64,000 nucleotides of DNA from Lichenicoccus sp964247695 (GCA_964247695.1 CAXTVI010000010.1:1-64000); one strand, 5' to 3'. Shown: positions 17,000 to 25,625, counted from the first letter of the stretch. Notes: a model not told the origin generated them from the letters alone. Numbers and translations are program-made.

Positions 17000-18547
17000 A
17001 TGGCCGACTGGTTCAGCAAGGAATTCGTCCAGGAGCTTGGGCATCTGATCAACGAGGTGAGCTGCCTGAGGCACGTGGCGACCGCGAAGGTGATCAACGC
17101 GGCGGTCGGAACGACGCGCAATCGTCCGCACCCGTGGAGCACGTTCAGGCCTTATACCTCCTGGCAAGGGCTGACCGATCGCACGTTCCTGGCCCGACAC
17201 CTGCCGAAAGCCGCCCAGCCGACCGACCTGCCGAAATCGGCCGACCTCCTGAAGCTGTTTTGTCGACCTGAGGGCAGCGAGGCGCTGTCCGGGACGTCCA
17301 CCTGCCTGTTCCCTGCCTTCGCGCAGTATCTGACGGACGGTTTCATCCGCACCGATCCGAGCAACCTGGGCAAGACCACCTCGAACCACGAGATCGACCT
17401 CTGCCCGCTCTACGGCAGGACCCCGGCGCAGACCGCCGTCCTGAGGCTGAACAGCACGACCGCCGTGGAATTCGGCCGGCTGAAGAGCCAGCAGATCGCC
17501 AATCCGCACGGCGATGACGAGGAGTATGCGCCTTACCTCTATGAGCCCGGCACCGGCAGCGTTCGCGCGCAGTATGTCGGCACCCTGGATCCGGTGCTTG
17601 GCGCGGACAACCTGAATCTTGCCGACAAGGCAACCATGTTCGCTTTCGGCGGTGACCGCGCCAATTCGACGATGTTCACCGCCATGCTGAACACGCTGCT
17701 GCTTCGCGAGCATAATCGCGTCGCAGGTGAGATCCAGTCCCGCAACCCTGCATGGGACGACGACCGGGTCTTCGAGACCACGCGGAACGTCATGATCCCG
17801 GTATTCATCAACATCGTGATCGAGGAATACATCAACCATATCGCACCGCTGCCTTTCAAGCTCATCTCCGACCCCTCGGTCGCCTGGACCGCCGACTGGA
17901 ACCGGCCGAACTGGATGACGGTCGAATTCAGCCTGCTATATCGCTGGCATTCGCTGATGCCGGACCAGATAAAATGGTCAAGCGACGAGATCATCGACAC
18001 GAAGAACTTCAAGCAGAACAACGCGCCCCTCACCCGGGTCGGGCTCGAGGCGGCGTTCGAGGCAGCGTCCAAGACCAGGGCAGGGGTGCTGGGCGCGTTC
18101 AACACGGCGGCGGCGCTGCTGCCGATCGAGGCGGCCGCGGTGGAGCAGGGGCGCTTCAACAAGCTCGACACCTACAACAATTATCGCATTGCCTTCGGCA
18201 GGAGCGCGGCCAGGACGTTCGCGGACATCTCGTCCCGCGAGGAGGTGCAAGCGGAACTCCAGCGCCTGTATGGCACGGTGGACCGGGTCGAGTTCTATCC
18301 AGGCCTGTTCGCCGAAGACCTGGTTGACGGCTCGCCCTTGCCGGAGCTCATCCTGCGCATGGTCGCCGTCGATGCGTTCTCGCAGGCGCTGACCAACCCG
18401 CTGCTCTCCCAGCACGTGTTCAATCCGCTCACCTTCACGGATTACGGCTGGCAGACCATCCAGACGACGCATTCGCTTGCCGATCTCGTGGCGCGCAACG
18501 TGCCGAAGCCGACACCGGGCATGAAGATCTCCATGAGCCAGGCCTGA
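17000..18547 (+). CDS. Cyclooxygenase-like animal-type heme peroxidase/dioxygenase
   Basis: A 515-residue member of the animal heme peroxidase superfamily, closest by eye to prostaglandin H synthase. LLREHNRVAGEIQSRNPAWD, VIEEYINHIAPLPFKL and EFSLLYRWHSLMPD align block by block with the mammalian COX core. Y314 corresponds to the cyclooxygenase Tyr385 and H317 to the proximal heme ligand His388. MVAVDAFSQAL places a serine near the Ser530 position. The distal segment FAQYLTDGF keeps the Gln203 equivalent (Q109) but has D113 where COX has His207. There is no EGF module or signal peptide, so it is probably cytoplasmic or peripheral. It lies between a catalase-like gene and a patatin lipoprotein, both closely spaced. 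Confidence 0.9.
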   Translation: MADWFSKEFVQELGHLINEVSCLRHVATAKVINAAVGTTRNRPHPWSTFRPYTSWQGLTDRTFLARHLPKAAQPTDLPKSADLLKLFCRPEGSEALSGTSTCLFPAFAQYLTDGFIRTDPSNLGKTTSNHEIDLCPLYGRTPAQTAVLRLNSTTAVEFGRLKSQQIANPHGDDEEYAPYLYEPGTGSVRAQYVGTLDPVLGADNLNLADKATMFAFGGDRANSTMFTAMLNTLLLREHNRVAGEIQSRNPAWDDDRVFETTRNVMIPVFINIVIEEYINHIAPLPFKLISDPSVAWTADWNRPNWMTVEFSLLYRWHSLMPDQIKWSSDEIIDTKNFKQNNAPLTRVGLEAAFEAASKTRAGVLGAFNTAAALLPIEAAAVEQGRFNKLDTYNNYRIAFGRSAARTFADISSREEVQAELQRLYGTVDRVEFYPGLFAEDLVDGSPLPELILRMVAVDAFSQALTNPLLSQHVFNPLTFTDYGWQTIQTTHSLADLVARNVPKPTPGMKISMSQA

Positions 18548-18557
18548 AGGAGCCGAC

Positions 18558-20143
18558 ATGCGCCTCGCCCTGATCTGCCTGCTCGCCGGGCTGGCAGGCT
18601 GCACACCAAGGATCGTCAACACCGAGGCCGCGGTCGTTCCCCTCCCGACCCCGGTGCGCTGGAAGGTCGGTGCCGCGTGCATGCAGGCGCATTCCCTGGC
18701 CGGGATCCATGGTCGCGTGGAACTCGCCGCGCGATGCCGCGATCCCGCGACGCATGATTTCGTGACGCTCTCGCTCTCGGGAGGCGGCGTCAAGGCAGCG
18801 GTGTTCGCCGGCGAGACGATGTTCTACTTGCAGGCGCTGGGACTCCTGCAGCAGGCCAGCGTGATCTCCTCGGTCTCCGGCGGCAGCTTCTCGGCCGCAC
18901 GCCCGGCACCAATGCGCGCTTCACCTTCGGCGACGTGAACCCGCGCCGGCCGCAGGTGCTCCTCAACGCCACCATCGTGTCGCGCAACCGGGCCGGGCTG
19001 GAGTCGGACCCGTCCCCGGGATAGCAGGGCATCGCGCGCGGCTTCCTGCGCCGCCGCACCCCGGACGAGTTCTTCCACTTCGCCTTCAGCGACTATCATT
19101 TCGGCTTGCTGCGCTCGAGGCTCAGCGACTACCCCGTGGCCGGCGCGGTCGCCGCCTCGGCGGCCTTTCCGGCCCTGATCGATACGGCTGCGTTGCGCGA
19201 CTATTGCAGCAGGGATCCGGGCGACGGCATCCGGCTGATGGATGGTGGCGTCAACGATAACCAGGGCATGATGGAGATCTACATGATCCTGTCGGAGCTG
19301 GCCCTGCACCAGGCCCGGTCCGACCTGTCCGTTCTCGATCCCGACGCACTGGAGCGGCTGCATGCCGGCGACCGCGCCTGGTTCATCGTGGTGAATTCGT
19401 CGGTCACCGCAAGCACCGGGTCGTCGCCTGCCGTCACCGACAGGACCGAGCGCTCGATCCCCGGCCTGCTGCTCGACGCGGTCGACAAGGTGGTGAGCGC
19501 CACCGACACCTATTCCGCGATCGGCTATGAGCTGCGCAGTCAGCTCTACGAGGCGGAGGGGGATCGGATGCCGGACTATCGCAATACCCCGAAGGTTTGG
19601 CCGGTCGACATCTCGCTCAGCTCGCTCGACCAGTATGCATATGGCGGGACCGAGGCGGCGCTGCGCCGGAAGTCCGGGATCGGCTGGGAGCCGACCGACA
19701 TCTCCGCGGTCCGTATCCGCAACCGCGCCAGGCGCCAGGCGCGGGCCTACGAAGAGATCATGCGCCGCCCGTCCACCCGCGCCGCCCTGCAATTGTCCAA
19801 CCTGCATCCGCAATGCTATTTCGACATGCGTGACCGGCTCGACGCCCTGATCAGTCTCACTCCCGACAACCAGGCCTGCCTGCGCAACGCCGCCCGCTGG
19901 TCCGTGGCGCTTCGGGCGCAGGAGCTTTGCGACGGGATCGCGGGGATGACCCCGCCGCGCGGCCTCGATTGCTCACGCAAGGTGGTCCGGCTGCAATATC
20001 CGGAGGCCCTGAAGGGCGCCCTCCAAGGTGTCTGCCATCCGATCCTGCCAACGCCCCCCGGAGCCGAGGACGCGCTCCGCGACCCCCGCGTGACCTGTCG
20101 GGTTCTGACCGCGCCGAGGGACAGCCTGATTGCCGCCAGATGA
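18558..20143 (+). pseudogene. Patatin-like phospholipase lipoprotein, broken by frameshift/deletion and a stop
   Basis: The 5' part (frame of 18558) encodes a lipoprotein signal with lipobox LAGC (C15), the oxyanion motif SGGGVKA and the nucleophile elbow SSVSGGSF (S107). Near 18899-18902 the coding frame shifts. The new frame reads FTFGDVNPRRPQVLLNAT, hits TAG at 19022-19024, then continues as FFHFAFSDYHFGLL and the intact C-terminal part carrying the catalytic LMDGGVNDNQGM. Patatins normally have roughly a hundred or more residues between the serine block and the FGDVNPRRP-type block, so an internal deletion is likely as well. An AAGGAG precedes ATG 18558, ten bases after the cyclooxygenase-like stop. 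Intact relatives release fatty acids from membrane lipids. Sequencing error is possible. Confidence 0.8.
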
Positions 20144-21107
20144 CGCCCGGGCCCTGTGGATCGTGGGCACCGGCCGCGCCAGGATCGCGCCCGCGCTTGC
20201 CCCGGTTCCAGCACCCGGCGAGGTCCGGGTACGGGCGCTGCAGAGCGGCATCAGCCGCGGGACCGAGGCGCTGGTCCATGCCGGCCGGGTGCCCGCCGGC
20301 GAATGGCAGCGGATGGCCTGCCCGTTCCAGGGGGGCGCGTTCCCGTTCCCGGTGAAATACGGCTACGCCATGGTCGGCGTCATCGAGGCCGGCCCGCAGG
20401 CGCGGCTCGGCCAGCGGGTGTTCTGCCTGCATCCGCACCAGGACCGCTTCACCGTGCCGGAGGCGGCGGCGCTGGCGATCCCCGACGACGTGCCGACCGC
20501 GCGCGCCGTGCTGGCCAGCCAGATCGAGACCGCCCTGAATGCGAGCTGGGACGCGGCGCCGCGCATCGGCGACCGCATCGCCGTCGTCGGTGGCGGCACC
20601 ATCGGCTGCCTGGTGGCCTGGCTGTGCGCGCGCCTGCCGGCGACCGAGGTCACGCTGGTCGAGATCGACCCCGGCCGCGCCCCGGTGGCGCAGGCGCTCG
20701 GGTGCGGGTTCGCCCTCGCGGACAGCGCGCCGCGCGGCTGCGACCTGGTGTTCCACGCCTCGGGCACCGGCGCGGGCCTCGCGACCGCGATCGACTGCGC
20801 CGGCTTCGAGGCGGAGCTGATCGAGCTGAGCTGGTATGGCGATACCCCGGTGACGGTGCCGCTCGGAGGCGCCTTCCACAGCCAGCGCCTCACCCTGCGC
20901 GCCTCGCAGGTCGGCCGCGTGTCGCCGGGCCGCCGTGCCCGACGCACGCGCGCCGCGCGGCTGGCGCTGGCACTGGCCGTGGCCGCCGATCCGAGGCTGG
21001 ACGTGCTGGTGCGCGACGCCACCCACTTCGAGGACCTGCCCGGCGCGCTGGACGGGATCCTCGGGGCGCCCGGCGCGCTGACGCATCGTGTGTTGTACGG
21101 GGAGTGA
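20130..21107 (+). CDS. Zinc-binding-dehydrogenase-like oxidoreductase (MDR superfamily)
   Basis: A 325-residue medium-chain dehydrogenase/reductase relative. The N-terminal GroES-like part has SGISRGTEALVHAGRVP and PFPVKYGYAMVG. The Rossmann domain has AVVGGGTIGCLVAWL with an acidic VEIDP turn. The usual catalytic zinc cysteine is not seen, and the protein is short, so it may be a zinc-free reductase. The start appears to be TTG 20130, overlapping the patatin stop by 14 bases; no ATG fits the conserved N-terminus. It is followed six bases later by the pterin-synthase-like gene, an arrangement I recall as recurring in alphaproteobacteria. The substrate is unknown. Confidence 0.78.
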   Translation: MPPDDARALWIVGTGRARIAPALAPVPAPGEVRVRALQSGISRGTEALVHAGRVPAGEWQRMACPFQGGAFPFPVKYGYAMVGVIEAGPQARLGQRVFCLHPHQDRFTVPEAAALAIPDDVPTARAVLASQIETALNASWDAAPRIGDRIAVVGGGTIGCLVAWLCARLPATEVTLVEIDPGRAPVAQALGCGFALADSAPRGCDLVFHASGTGAGLATAIDCAGFEAELIELSWYGDTPVTVPLGGAFHSQRLTLRASQVGRVSPGRRARRTRAARLALALAVAADPRLDVLVRDATHFEDLPGALDGILGAPGALTHRVLYGE

Positions 21108-21113
21108 TCGGGC

Positions 21114-21515
21114 ATGTTCGCCGTCGAGGTGCGCGACCACATCATGATCGCCCACAGCCTGCCGGCCGAGATCTTCGGTCCGGCGCAGCGGCTGCACGGC
21201 GCCACCTTCGTCATCGACGTCGCGTTCTTCCGCGAGACCCTCCCGCCCGACAACATCGTGGTCGATATCGGCCGGGCGCTCGAGGCGCTGCGCGCGGTGC
21301 TGGCGCCGCTGAACTACGCCAACCTCGATGCCGACCCCACGCTCGCCGGCCAGCTCACCACCACCGAGTTCCTGGCGCGCACGATCTTCGAGCGCATGGC
21401 GCGGGCTTGCCGCGAGGGACGACTCGGGCCGCATGCCGAGGGTCTCACCCGGATGCGCGTCACCCTGGGCGAGAGCCATCTCGCGCGAGCCTGGTATGAG
21501 GCCGACCTGCCGTGA
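21114..21515 (+). CDS. Divergent 6-pyruvoyl-tetrahydropterin synthase / QueD-like protein
   Basis: A 133-residue T-fold protein. The family pattern is recognisable: IMIAHSLP (H14) and RLHGATFVIDV (H28) supply two zinc ligands, and NIVVDIGRAL, LNYANLD, TTTEFLARTIFERM and TLGESHLARAWYE follow in the expected order. Compared with QueD and PTPS, the catalytic cysteine position is alanine (A24) and the third zinc histidine is alanine (A30). The protein therefore may not carry out the standard reaction on dihydroneopterin triphosphate. Its gene is sandwiched between an MDR-type dehydrogenase and a glycosyltransferase whose ORF starts inside it, which argues for a dedicated pathway rather than queuosine synthesis. 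Confidence 0.82.
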   Translation: MFAVEVRDHIMIAHSLPAEIFGPAQRLHGATFVIDVAFFRETLPPDNIVVDIGRALEALRAVLAPLNYANLDADPTLAGQLTTTEFLARTIFERMARACREGRLGPHAEGLTRMRVTLGESHLARAWYEADLP

Positions 21516-22590
21516 GATCGGCTTCGCGGTGCCGGGGCCGCTCGCGACCCGCACCGGCGGCTACGGCTACGACCGCCGGCTGATCGAGGAACTGCGCCGG
21601 CGCGGGCTGCCGGTGCGACACCTGGAATGGCCGGCCACGTTTCCGGCCCCGGACGCCGACGCACTCGCCTGCGTCGCGCGCTCGCTGGCGGCATGGCCGG
21701 ACGGCTCGGTCGTGATCATCGACGGGCTTGCGTACGGCGCGATGCCGGAGCAGGTGGCCGCCGAGGCAAAGCGGCTGCGGCTGGTGGCGCTGGTGCATCA
21801 CCCGCTGGCAATGGAGCCCGGCGCGCCGACCGGCCTGCTTGCCTCGGAGCGGGCTGCCCTGGGCCACGCGAGCGCGGTGATCACGACGAGCGCCGGCACG
21901 GCCGGGTCCTTGCGCTGCGACTATGACGTGCCGGCGGACCGGCTGCTGGTGGCGCCCCCGGGCACCGATCCGGCGCCGGCGGCGTCCTGCTCGGGTGCTC
22001 CGCCGCACCTGCTCTGCGTCGGCACCATCACGCCGCGCAAGGGGCACGACACACTGGTCGCGGCCCTGGCGCGGATAGCCGATCTCGACTGGACCTGCAC
22101 CCTGGCCGGCGACGTGACGCGTGCGCCGGACTTCGCGCGCGCCATCGGGCGTCGGATCGAGGCGTCCGGCCTCGCCACCCGGATCACCATGGCAGGCGAG
22201 GTGGACGATGTCGGCCCGCTGTACCAGGGCGCCGACCTGTTCGTGCTGGCCAGCCGGCACGAGGGCTACGGCATGGCGTTCGCCGAGGCGCTGGCGCACG
22301 GGCTGCCGGTGGTCGGCACCAGCGCCGGCGCCATTCCGGCGCTGGTGCCGCAAGCCGCCGGTGCGCTGGCACCCCCCGACGATCCCGAGGCGCTCGCGCA
22401 GGCACTGCGCCGCCTGCTCACCGATCCCGGAGCGAGACGGCGGGCGGCCAGGGCGGCGCGCGCCGCGGGCGAGGCGCTACCGCGATGGGATGTGGCGACC
22501 AACCGGGTCGAGGCCGTCCTGCGCACGCTTCAACCGAACTTGACGAAGTCCTGGAAATCGAGAGGCGACCAGCTGTTGCCGCGGGCCTGA
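21496..22590 (+). CDS. Family 4-type glycosyltransferase
   Basis: A 364-residue GT-B glycosyltransferase. The N-terminal acceptor domain begins VPGPLATRTGGYGYDRRL. The C-terminal nucleotide-sugar domain has LLCVGTITPRKGHDTLVAAL and the EX7E-type block SRHEGYGMAFAEALAHG. ATG 21496 overlaps the end of the pterin-synthase-like gene by 20 bases, so the two are translationally coupled. The last 60 bases overlap the convergent oxidoreductase gene. Acceptor and donor cannot be read from sequence. Known bacterial pterins can be glycosylated (limipterin, cyanopterin), so a pterin-like acceptor is a testable guess. Confidence 0.85.
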   Translation: MRPTCREIGFAVPGPLATRTGGYGYDRRLIEELRRRGLPVRHLEWPATFPAPDADALACVARSLAAWPDGSVVIIDGLAYGAMPEQVAAEAKRLRLVALVHHPLAMEPGAPTGLLASERAALGHASAVITTSAGTAGSLRCDYDVPADRLLVAPPGTDPAPAASCSGAPPHLLCVGTITPRKGHDTLVAALARIADLDWTCTLAGDVTRAPDFARAIGRRIEASGLATRITMAGEVDDVGPLYQGADLFVLASRHEGYGMAFAEALAHGLPVVGTSAGAIPALVPQAAGALAPPDDPEALAQALRRLLTDPGARRRAARAARAAGEALPRWDVATNRVEAVLRTLQPNLTKSWKSRGDQLLPRA

Positions 22591-23129
22591 GTCATCGGGC
22601 CGCCTTCTGCGAGCGTGCCCAGGCTGACCGGCGCGTAGCCGAGCCGCTCGGCCAGTTCCGTGACCGGCGCCAGCGCCGCCGTGTCGTCGCTCGCCAGGAA
22701 AATCACCCGGCGGCCGCCCTTCACGTCCGGATCCGCAGCCAGCTTTGCGGCAGGCAAGTGGTTGAAACCCTTGACGAACATTGCGCCCGGGAAAGCCTGC
22801 GCGTTGACGGCCGAGGCGGTGAGTCCGTTGAACTCCGTCAACGGCGTTCCAAACGCGTTTGTCGCGTCGATCACGCTCCTGCCGTGCCAGCTCGCCGCGG
22901 CTGCTCCGACGTCACGAACCTTCGAGAACGGAAGGGCCAGGATGACGATGTCGGCCTGTACCGCCGCCTCCAGCGTCCTGGGCGTGACCGATGGGCCGAG
23001 CGCCGCAGCCTGCGGTGCGAGCGCCTCGGGTGGGCGAGCTGTCGCCACGATGACCTCGATGCCCTTGCGGGCGAACGCACGGGCGAGGGCCTGACCCACG
23101 GCGCCAAATCCGATGATCGCGTAAGTCAT
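22530..23129 (-). CDS. NADPH-dependent F420-reductase-like oxidoreductase
   Basis: A 199-residue Rossmann protein of the F420_oxidored (NADP oxidoreductase, coenzyme F420-dependent) family. YAIIGFGAVGQALARAFARKG gives the dinucleotide-binding loop, followed by VILALPFSKVRDV and SVIDATNAFG. ATG 23129 has a good AAGGAG upstream. Bacterial members are often induced with redox-stress genes and need not use F420; nothing nearby suggests F420 synthesis. It is convergent with the glycosyltransferase gene and interrupts the otherwise pterin-like cluster. Confidence 0.8.
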   Translation of the reverse strand: MTYAIIGFGAVGQALARAFARKGIEVIVATARPPEALAPQAAALGPSVTPRTLEAAVQADIVILALPFSKVRDVGAAAASWHGRSVIDATNAFGTPLTEFNGLTASAVNAQAFPGAMFVKGFNHLPAAKLAADPDVKGGRRVIFLASDDTAALAPVTELAERLGYAPVSLGTLAEGGPMTQARGNSWSPLDFQDFVKFG

Positions 23130-23298
23130 CCAGGTTCTCCTTGTGCTTTGGTGGTGTGGCTGTTCGAGGCCTCGATATGGCAAGGGCGTCGCATCCGCCT
23201 CATGGGCGTTTCCCGGCAACCGATGTGCGTTGGCGCACCATCCTTGCGAACATTCGTGCGAGCCCGGGGCCGTACCGCGACGATCCGGGCCTCGGTGC

Positions 23299-23994
23299 TC
23301 AGGCTCCCGCGCCGCGACCCGCGTTGCAGGCCAGGTCGAAGTCGAACAGCATGTCGCGGCCGAGCGGGTGGGTGGTGCAGGGTGGCCGCATCGCCTGTTC
23401 CATGCGCGCGATCGGCGGCAGGCAGAGGCCGGTCGGGCCGGAGCCGATCAGCACCGGGCTGATGCAGACATGCAGCCGGTGCAGCGCGCCGGCGGCGAGG
23501 AACGCGGACACCGTGTGGCTGCCACCCTCGACCAGCACACGCCGCAGGCCGCGCCGGGCGAGGGTGGCCACCAGGTCGTTCGGATCGATCCGGCCGTCAC
23601 GCGCCGGCAGGACGCAAGGCTCGATGCGGGAGGGCCTCGGGCCGGTCGTGGCCTGGATCGCGAGGCAGGGCACGTCGTCCGCGGCGAGCACCCGGGCGTC
23701 GGGCGGCAGGCGGAAGTTGGGGTCGATCACCACCCGGGCCGGACAGCGCCCGGAGACGAGGCGGACGGTGAGCTGCGGGTCGTCGGCCAGCACGGTGCCG
23801 ATGCCGACCACCACCGCATCGGCCCAGGCGCGCAGCCGGTGCAGGTGCCGGATCGCCGGCTCGCCGCCGATGGTGCGCGAGTGCCCGGTCGGGGTCGCGA
23901 TACGGCCGTCGAGAGACTGGCCGAGCTGTCCGAGCACGAACGGGTCCCGCGCATCCTCCGGGAGAGTCGAGACCGGATCGTTTCCGGTCGCCAC
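23299..23994 (-). CDS. RibD C-terminal-type (DHFR-fold) reductase
   Basis: About 231 residues with the RibD_C reductase fold: GQLGQSLDGRIAT near the N-terminus, AVVVGIGTVLADDPQLTVR, ARVVIDPNFRLP and RRVLVEGGSHTVSAFL. The deaminase domain of bifunctional RibD is absent. Relatives reduce a ribosylated pyrimidine in riboflavin synthesis or act as pterin/folate reductases. The frame stays open upstream to 24237, but that portion is antisense to a convincing small membrane-protein gene, so the GTG at 23994 is the likeliest start. The proximity to a pterin-synthase homologue suggests a pterin reductase, but riboflavin-type activity is equally possible. Confidence 0.75.
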   Translation of the reverse strand: MATGNDPVSTLPEDARDPFVLGQLGQSLDGRIATPTGHSRTIGGEPAIRHLHRLRAWADAVVVGIGTVLADDPQLTVRLVSGRCPARVVIDPNFRLPPDARVLAADDVPCLAIQATTGPRPSRIEPCVLPARDGRIDPNDLVATLARRGLRRVLVEGGSHTVSAFLAAGALHRLHVCISPVLIGSGPTGLCLPPIARMEQAMRPPCTTHPLGRDMLFDFDLACNAGRGAGA

Positions 23995-24072
23995 TATTCC
24001 GGCGCCGAACGAATTGCCCGCTTCGGCGTTGACAGGGTTCTCTTCTTCGTTCCCCTGTTCTGGAGCCGCCGC

Positions 24073-24264
24073 ATGTTGACCATCCTGATTGTCGTCCTCA
24101 TCATCCTCGCCCTCGGTGGCGGCGGCTACGGCTTCCGGTCCGGCTGGTATGGCGGCTCGCGCGGCACCGGCTTCAACGGCCTCGGCCTGGTGCCGATCAT
24201 CCTGATCATCGTGGTGCTGTTCCTGCTGTTCGACCACACCGGCACCGTCGGCACCGCGCCCTGA
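24073..24264 (+). CDS. Small membrane protein, DUF3309-like
   Basis: A 63-residue protein with two hydrophobic segments (LTILIVVLIILAL and VPIILIIVVLFLLF) joined by a glycine/tyrosine-rich turn (GGGGYGFRSGWYGG). This pattern resembles the short DUF3309 family, which has no known function. ATG 24073 follows GGAG at 24062-24065. It is divergent from the RibD-like gene and convergent with the flavin reductase gene. Confidence 0.65.
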   Translation: MLTILIVVLIILALGGGGYGFRSGWYGGSRGTGFNGLGLVPIILIIVVLFLLFDHTGTVGTAP

Positions 24265-24289
24265 TCGGGGCTGCCCCGCCCCGGGGTCC

Positions 24290-24940
24290 TTACCGGGGCC
24301 GCGTCATGTGGAAGAACGCGCCGGGCTCGACCTCGATATAGGCCGTCGGGCCGCCGCCGCGCAGGATCGGACGCGCGGCGGCGGTGTCATAGATGCCGTC
24401 GCGGATCAGGGCGCGGTCGATATGCACCGCGACCACCTGTCCCAGCGTCAGCCAGGTCGGTACTGCGGCGCCCTCGAGATCGTGCAGCTGGATCTGCTGC
24501 AGCAGCCGGCACTCGAAGGCGACCGGGCTCTCGCCGACCCGGGGCACGTCGACGAGCCGGCTCGGCACCGGCGTCAGACCGGCGAGCGCGAACTCGTCGA
24601 TCTCCGGCCGTACGCTGGCGGCGCTGGCATTCATCGCCTCGGCAAGCGGCCGGGTCGCGAGGTTCCAGACGAACTGGCCGGTTCCGGCAATGTTGGCGAC
24701 GCTGTCCTTCCAGCCGGTGGAGGCAAAGCCGATGATCGGCGGCGTGTAGTTGAAGGCGTTGAAGAAGCTGTATGGCGCCAGGTTGAGCACGCCCGCGCTG
24801 CTGCGGCTGGCGATCCAGCCGATCGGCCGCGGGCCGACGATGGCGTTGAACGGGTCGTGGCGCAGCCCGTGCCCGTCAGCGGGCTGGTAGCTGTGCATCG
24901 CGGCGCTCTCGAAGATGCCGTCCGTGCTGTGGTCGTCCAT
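24290..24940 (-). CDS. Flavin reductase-like FMN-binding protein
   Basis: About 216 residues with the flavin_reduct split-barrel fold. IVGPRPIGWIASRSSAG and APYSFFNAFNYTPPIIGF form the FMN-binding core, followed by FVWNLATRPLAEAMNAS. Relatives are FMN-dependent reductases or flavoproteins that accept flavin from NAD(P)H. The start is uncertain: ATG 24940 lies 11 bases after the upstream carbonic anhydrase stop, while ATG 24898 gives an N-terminus more typical of the family. It is probably co-transcribed with the carbonic-anhydrase-like gene. Confidence 0.82.
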   Translation of the reverse strand: MDDHSTDGIFESAAMHSYQPADGHGLRHDPFNAIVGPRPIGWIASRSSAGVLNLAPYSFFNAFNYTPPIIGFASTGWKDSVANIAGTGQFVWNLATRPLAEAMNASAASVRPEIDEFALAGLTPVPSRLVDVPRVGESPVAFECRLLQQIQLHDLEGAAVPTWLTLGQVVAVHIDRALIRDGIYDTAAARPILRGGGPTAYIEVEPGAFFHMTRPR

Positions 24941-24951
24941 GGTCCGGTGCG

Positions 24952-25515
24952 TCAATCCTGTTGTGCGGGGTCCGAACGCGGCGCAGCCGCCGCCGGCTGC
25001 AGGGCCACCGCGTAGCGCCTGCCGTTGCCGACATAGGATGCCGCCGACTGGCGCAGCCCCGCGATCTCGGCCTCCGACAGCGCACGGGCCAGCCTGGCCG
25101 GGGCTCCGATGATCAGCGAGCCATCCGGAAAGACCTTCCCCTCGGTTACCAGTGCATTGGCACCGACCAGGCAGTTGCGGCCGATGACCGCGCCGTTGAG
25201 GATGGTGGCCCCCATCCCGACCAGGCTGTGGTCGCCGATCGTGGCGCCGTGGACGATCGCGCGATGGCCGATCGTGCAGCCGTCGCCGATCGCAAGCGGG
25301 AAGCCGGCATCGACATGCAGCACCGCGCCGTCCTGGATGTTGCTGCCATCGCCGATCGTGATCGTGTCGTTGTCGCCGCGCAGCACGGCGTGGAACCAGA
25401 TCGACACTTCGACGCCCAGGCGGACGCGGCCGACCAGCATCGCGCCGGGTGCCACGTAGGTGCGCGCCGCATCGGTGAATACGGGACGCATGCCGTCGAG
25501 ATCAAACACCGTCAT
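24952..25515 (-). CDS. Gamma-class carbonic anhydrase / hexapeptide-repeat protein
   Basis: A 187-residue left-handed beta-helix protein (YrdA/PaaY/CaiE-like). Hexapeptide repeats run through most of the length. The three metal-binding histidines of the gamma carbonic anhydrase family are visible in VLHVDAG and in IGHRAIVHG. GDNDTITIGDGSNIQDG is the usual subunit-interface block. It would bind zinc or iron as a trimer and may hydrate CO2, though many bacterial homologues show little activity. ATG 25515 is preferred to an upstream in-frame start at 25626. Confidence 0.88.
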   Translation of the reverse strand: MTVFDLDGMRPVFTDAARTYVAPGAMLVGRVRLGVEVSIWFHAVLRGDNDTITIGDGSNIQDGAVLHVDAGFPLAIGDGCTIGHRAIVHGATIGDHSLVGMGATILNGAVIGRNCLVGANALVTEGKVFPDGSLIIGAPARLARALSEAEIAGLRQSAASYVGNGRRYAVALQPAAAAPRSDPAQQD

Positions 25516-25625
25516 CGCCCGCCCGCTTCCTGAACCGCCTCGACCATACCCCGTTGTGCCTGCGTTCCGGGCCGGGGTCGAAGCCTCCGAGCCCGTCTTG
25601 CCATGCCGGTCGCGGAGCCGTCGCA

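Noticed and set aside
24001..24237. N-terminal extension of the RibD-like protein upstream of 23994
   Set aside because: It is antisense to the small membrane-protein gene, and its Asp/Glu/Gln-rich residues are not part of the RibD family.
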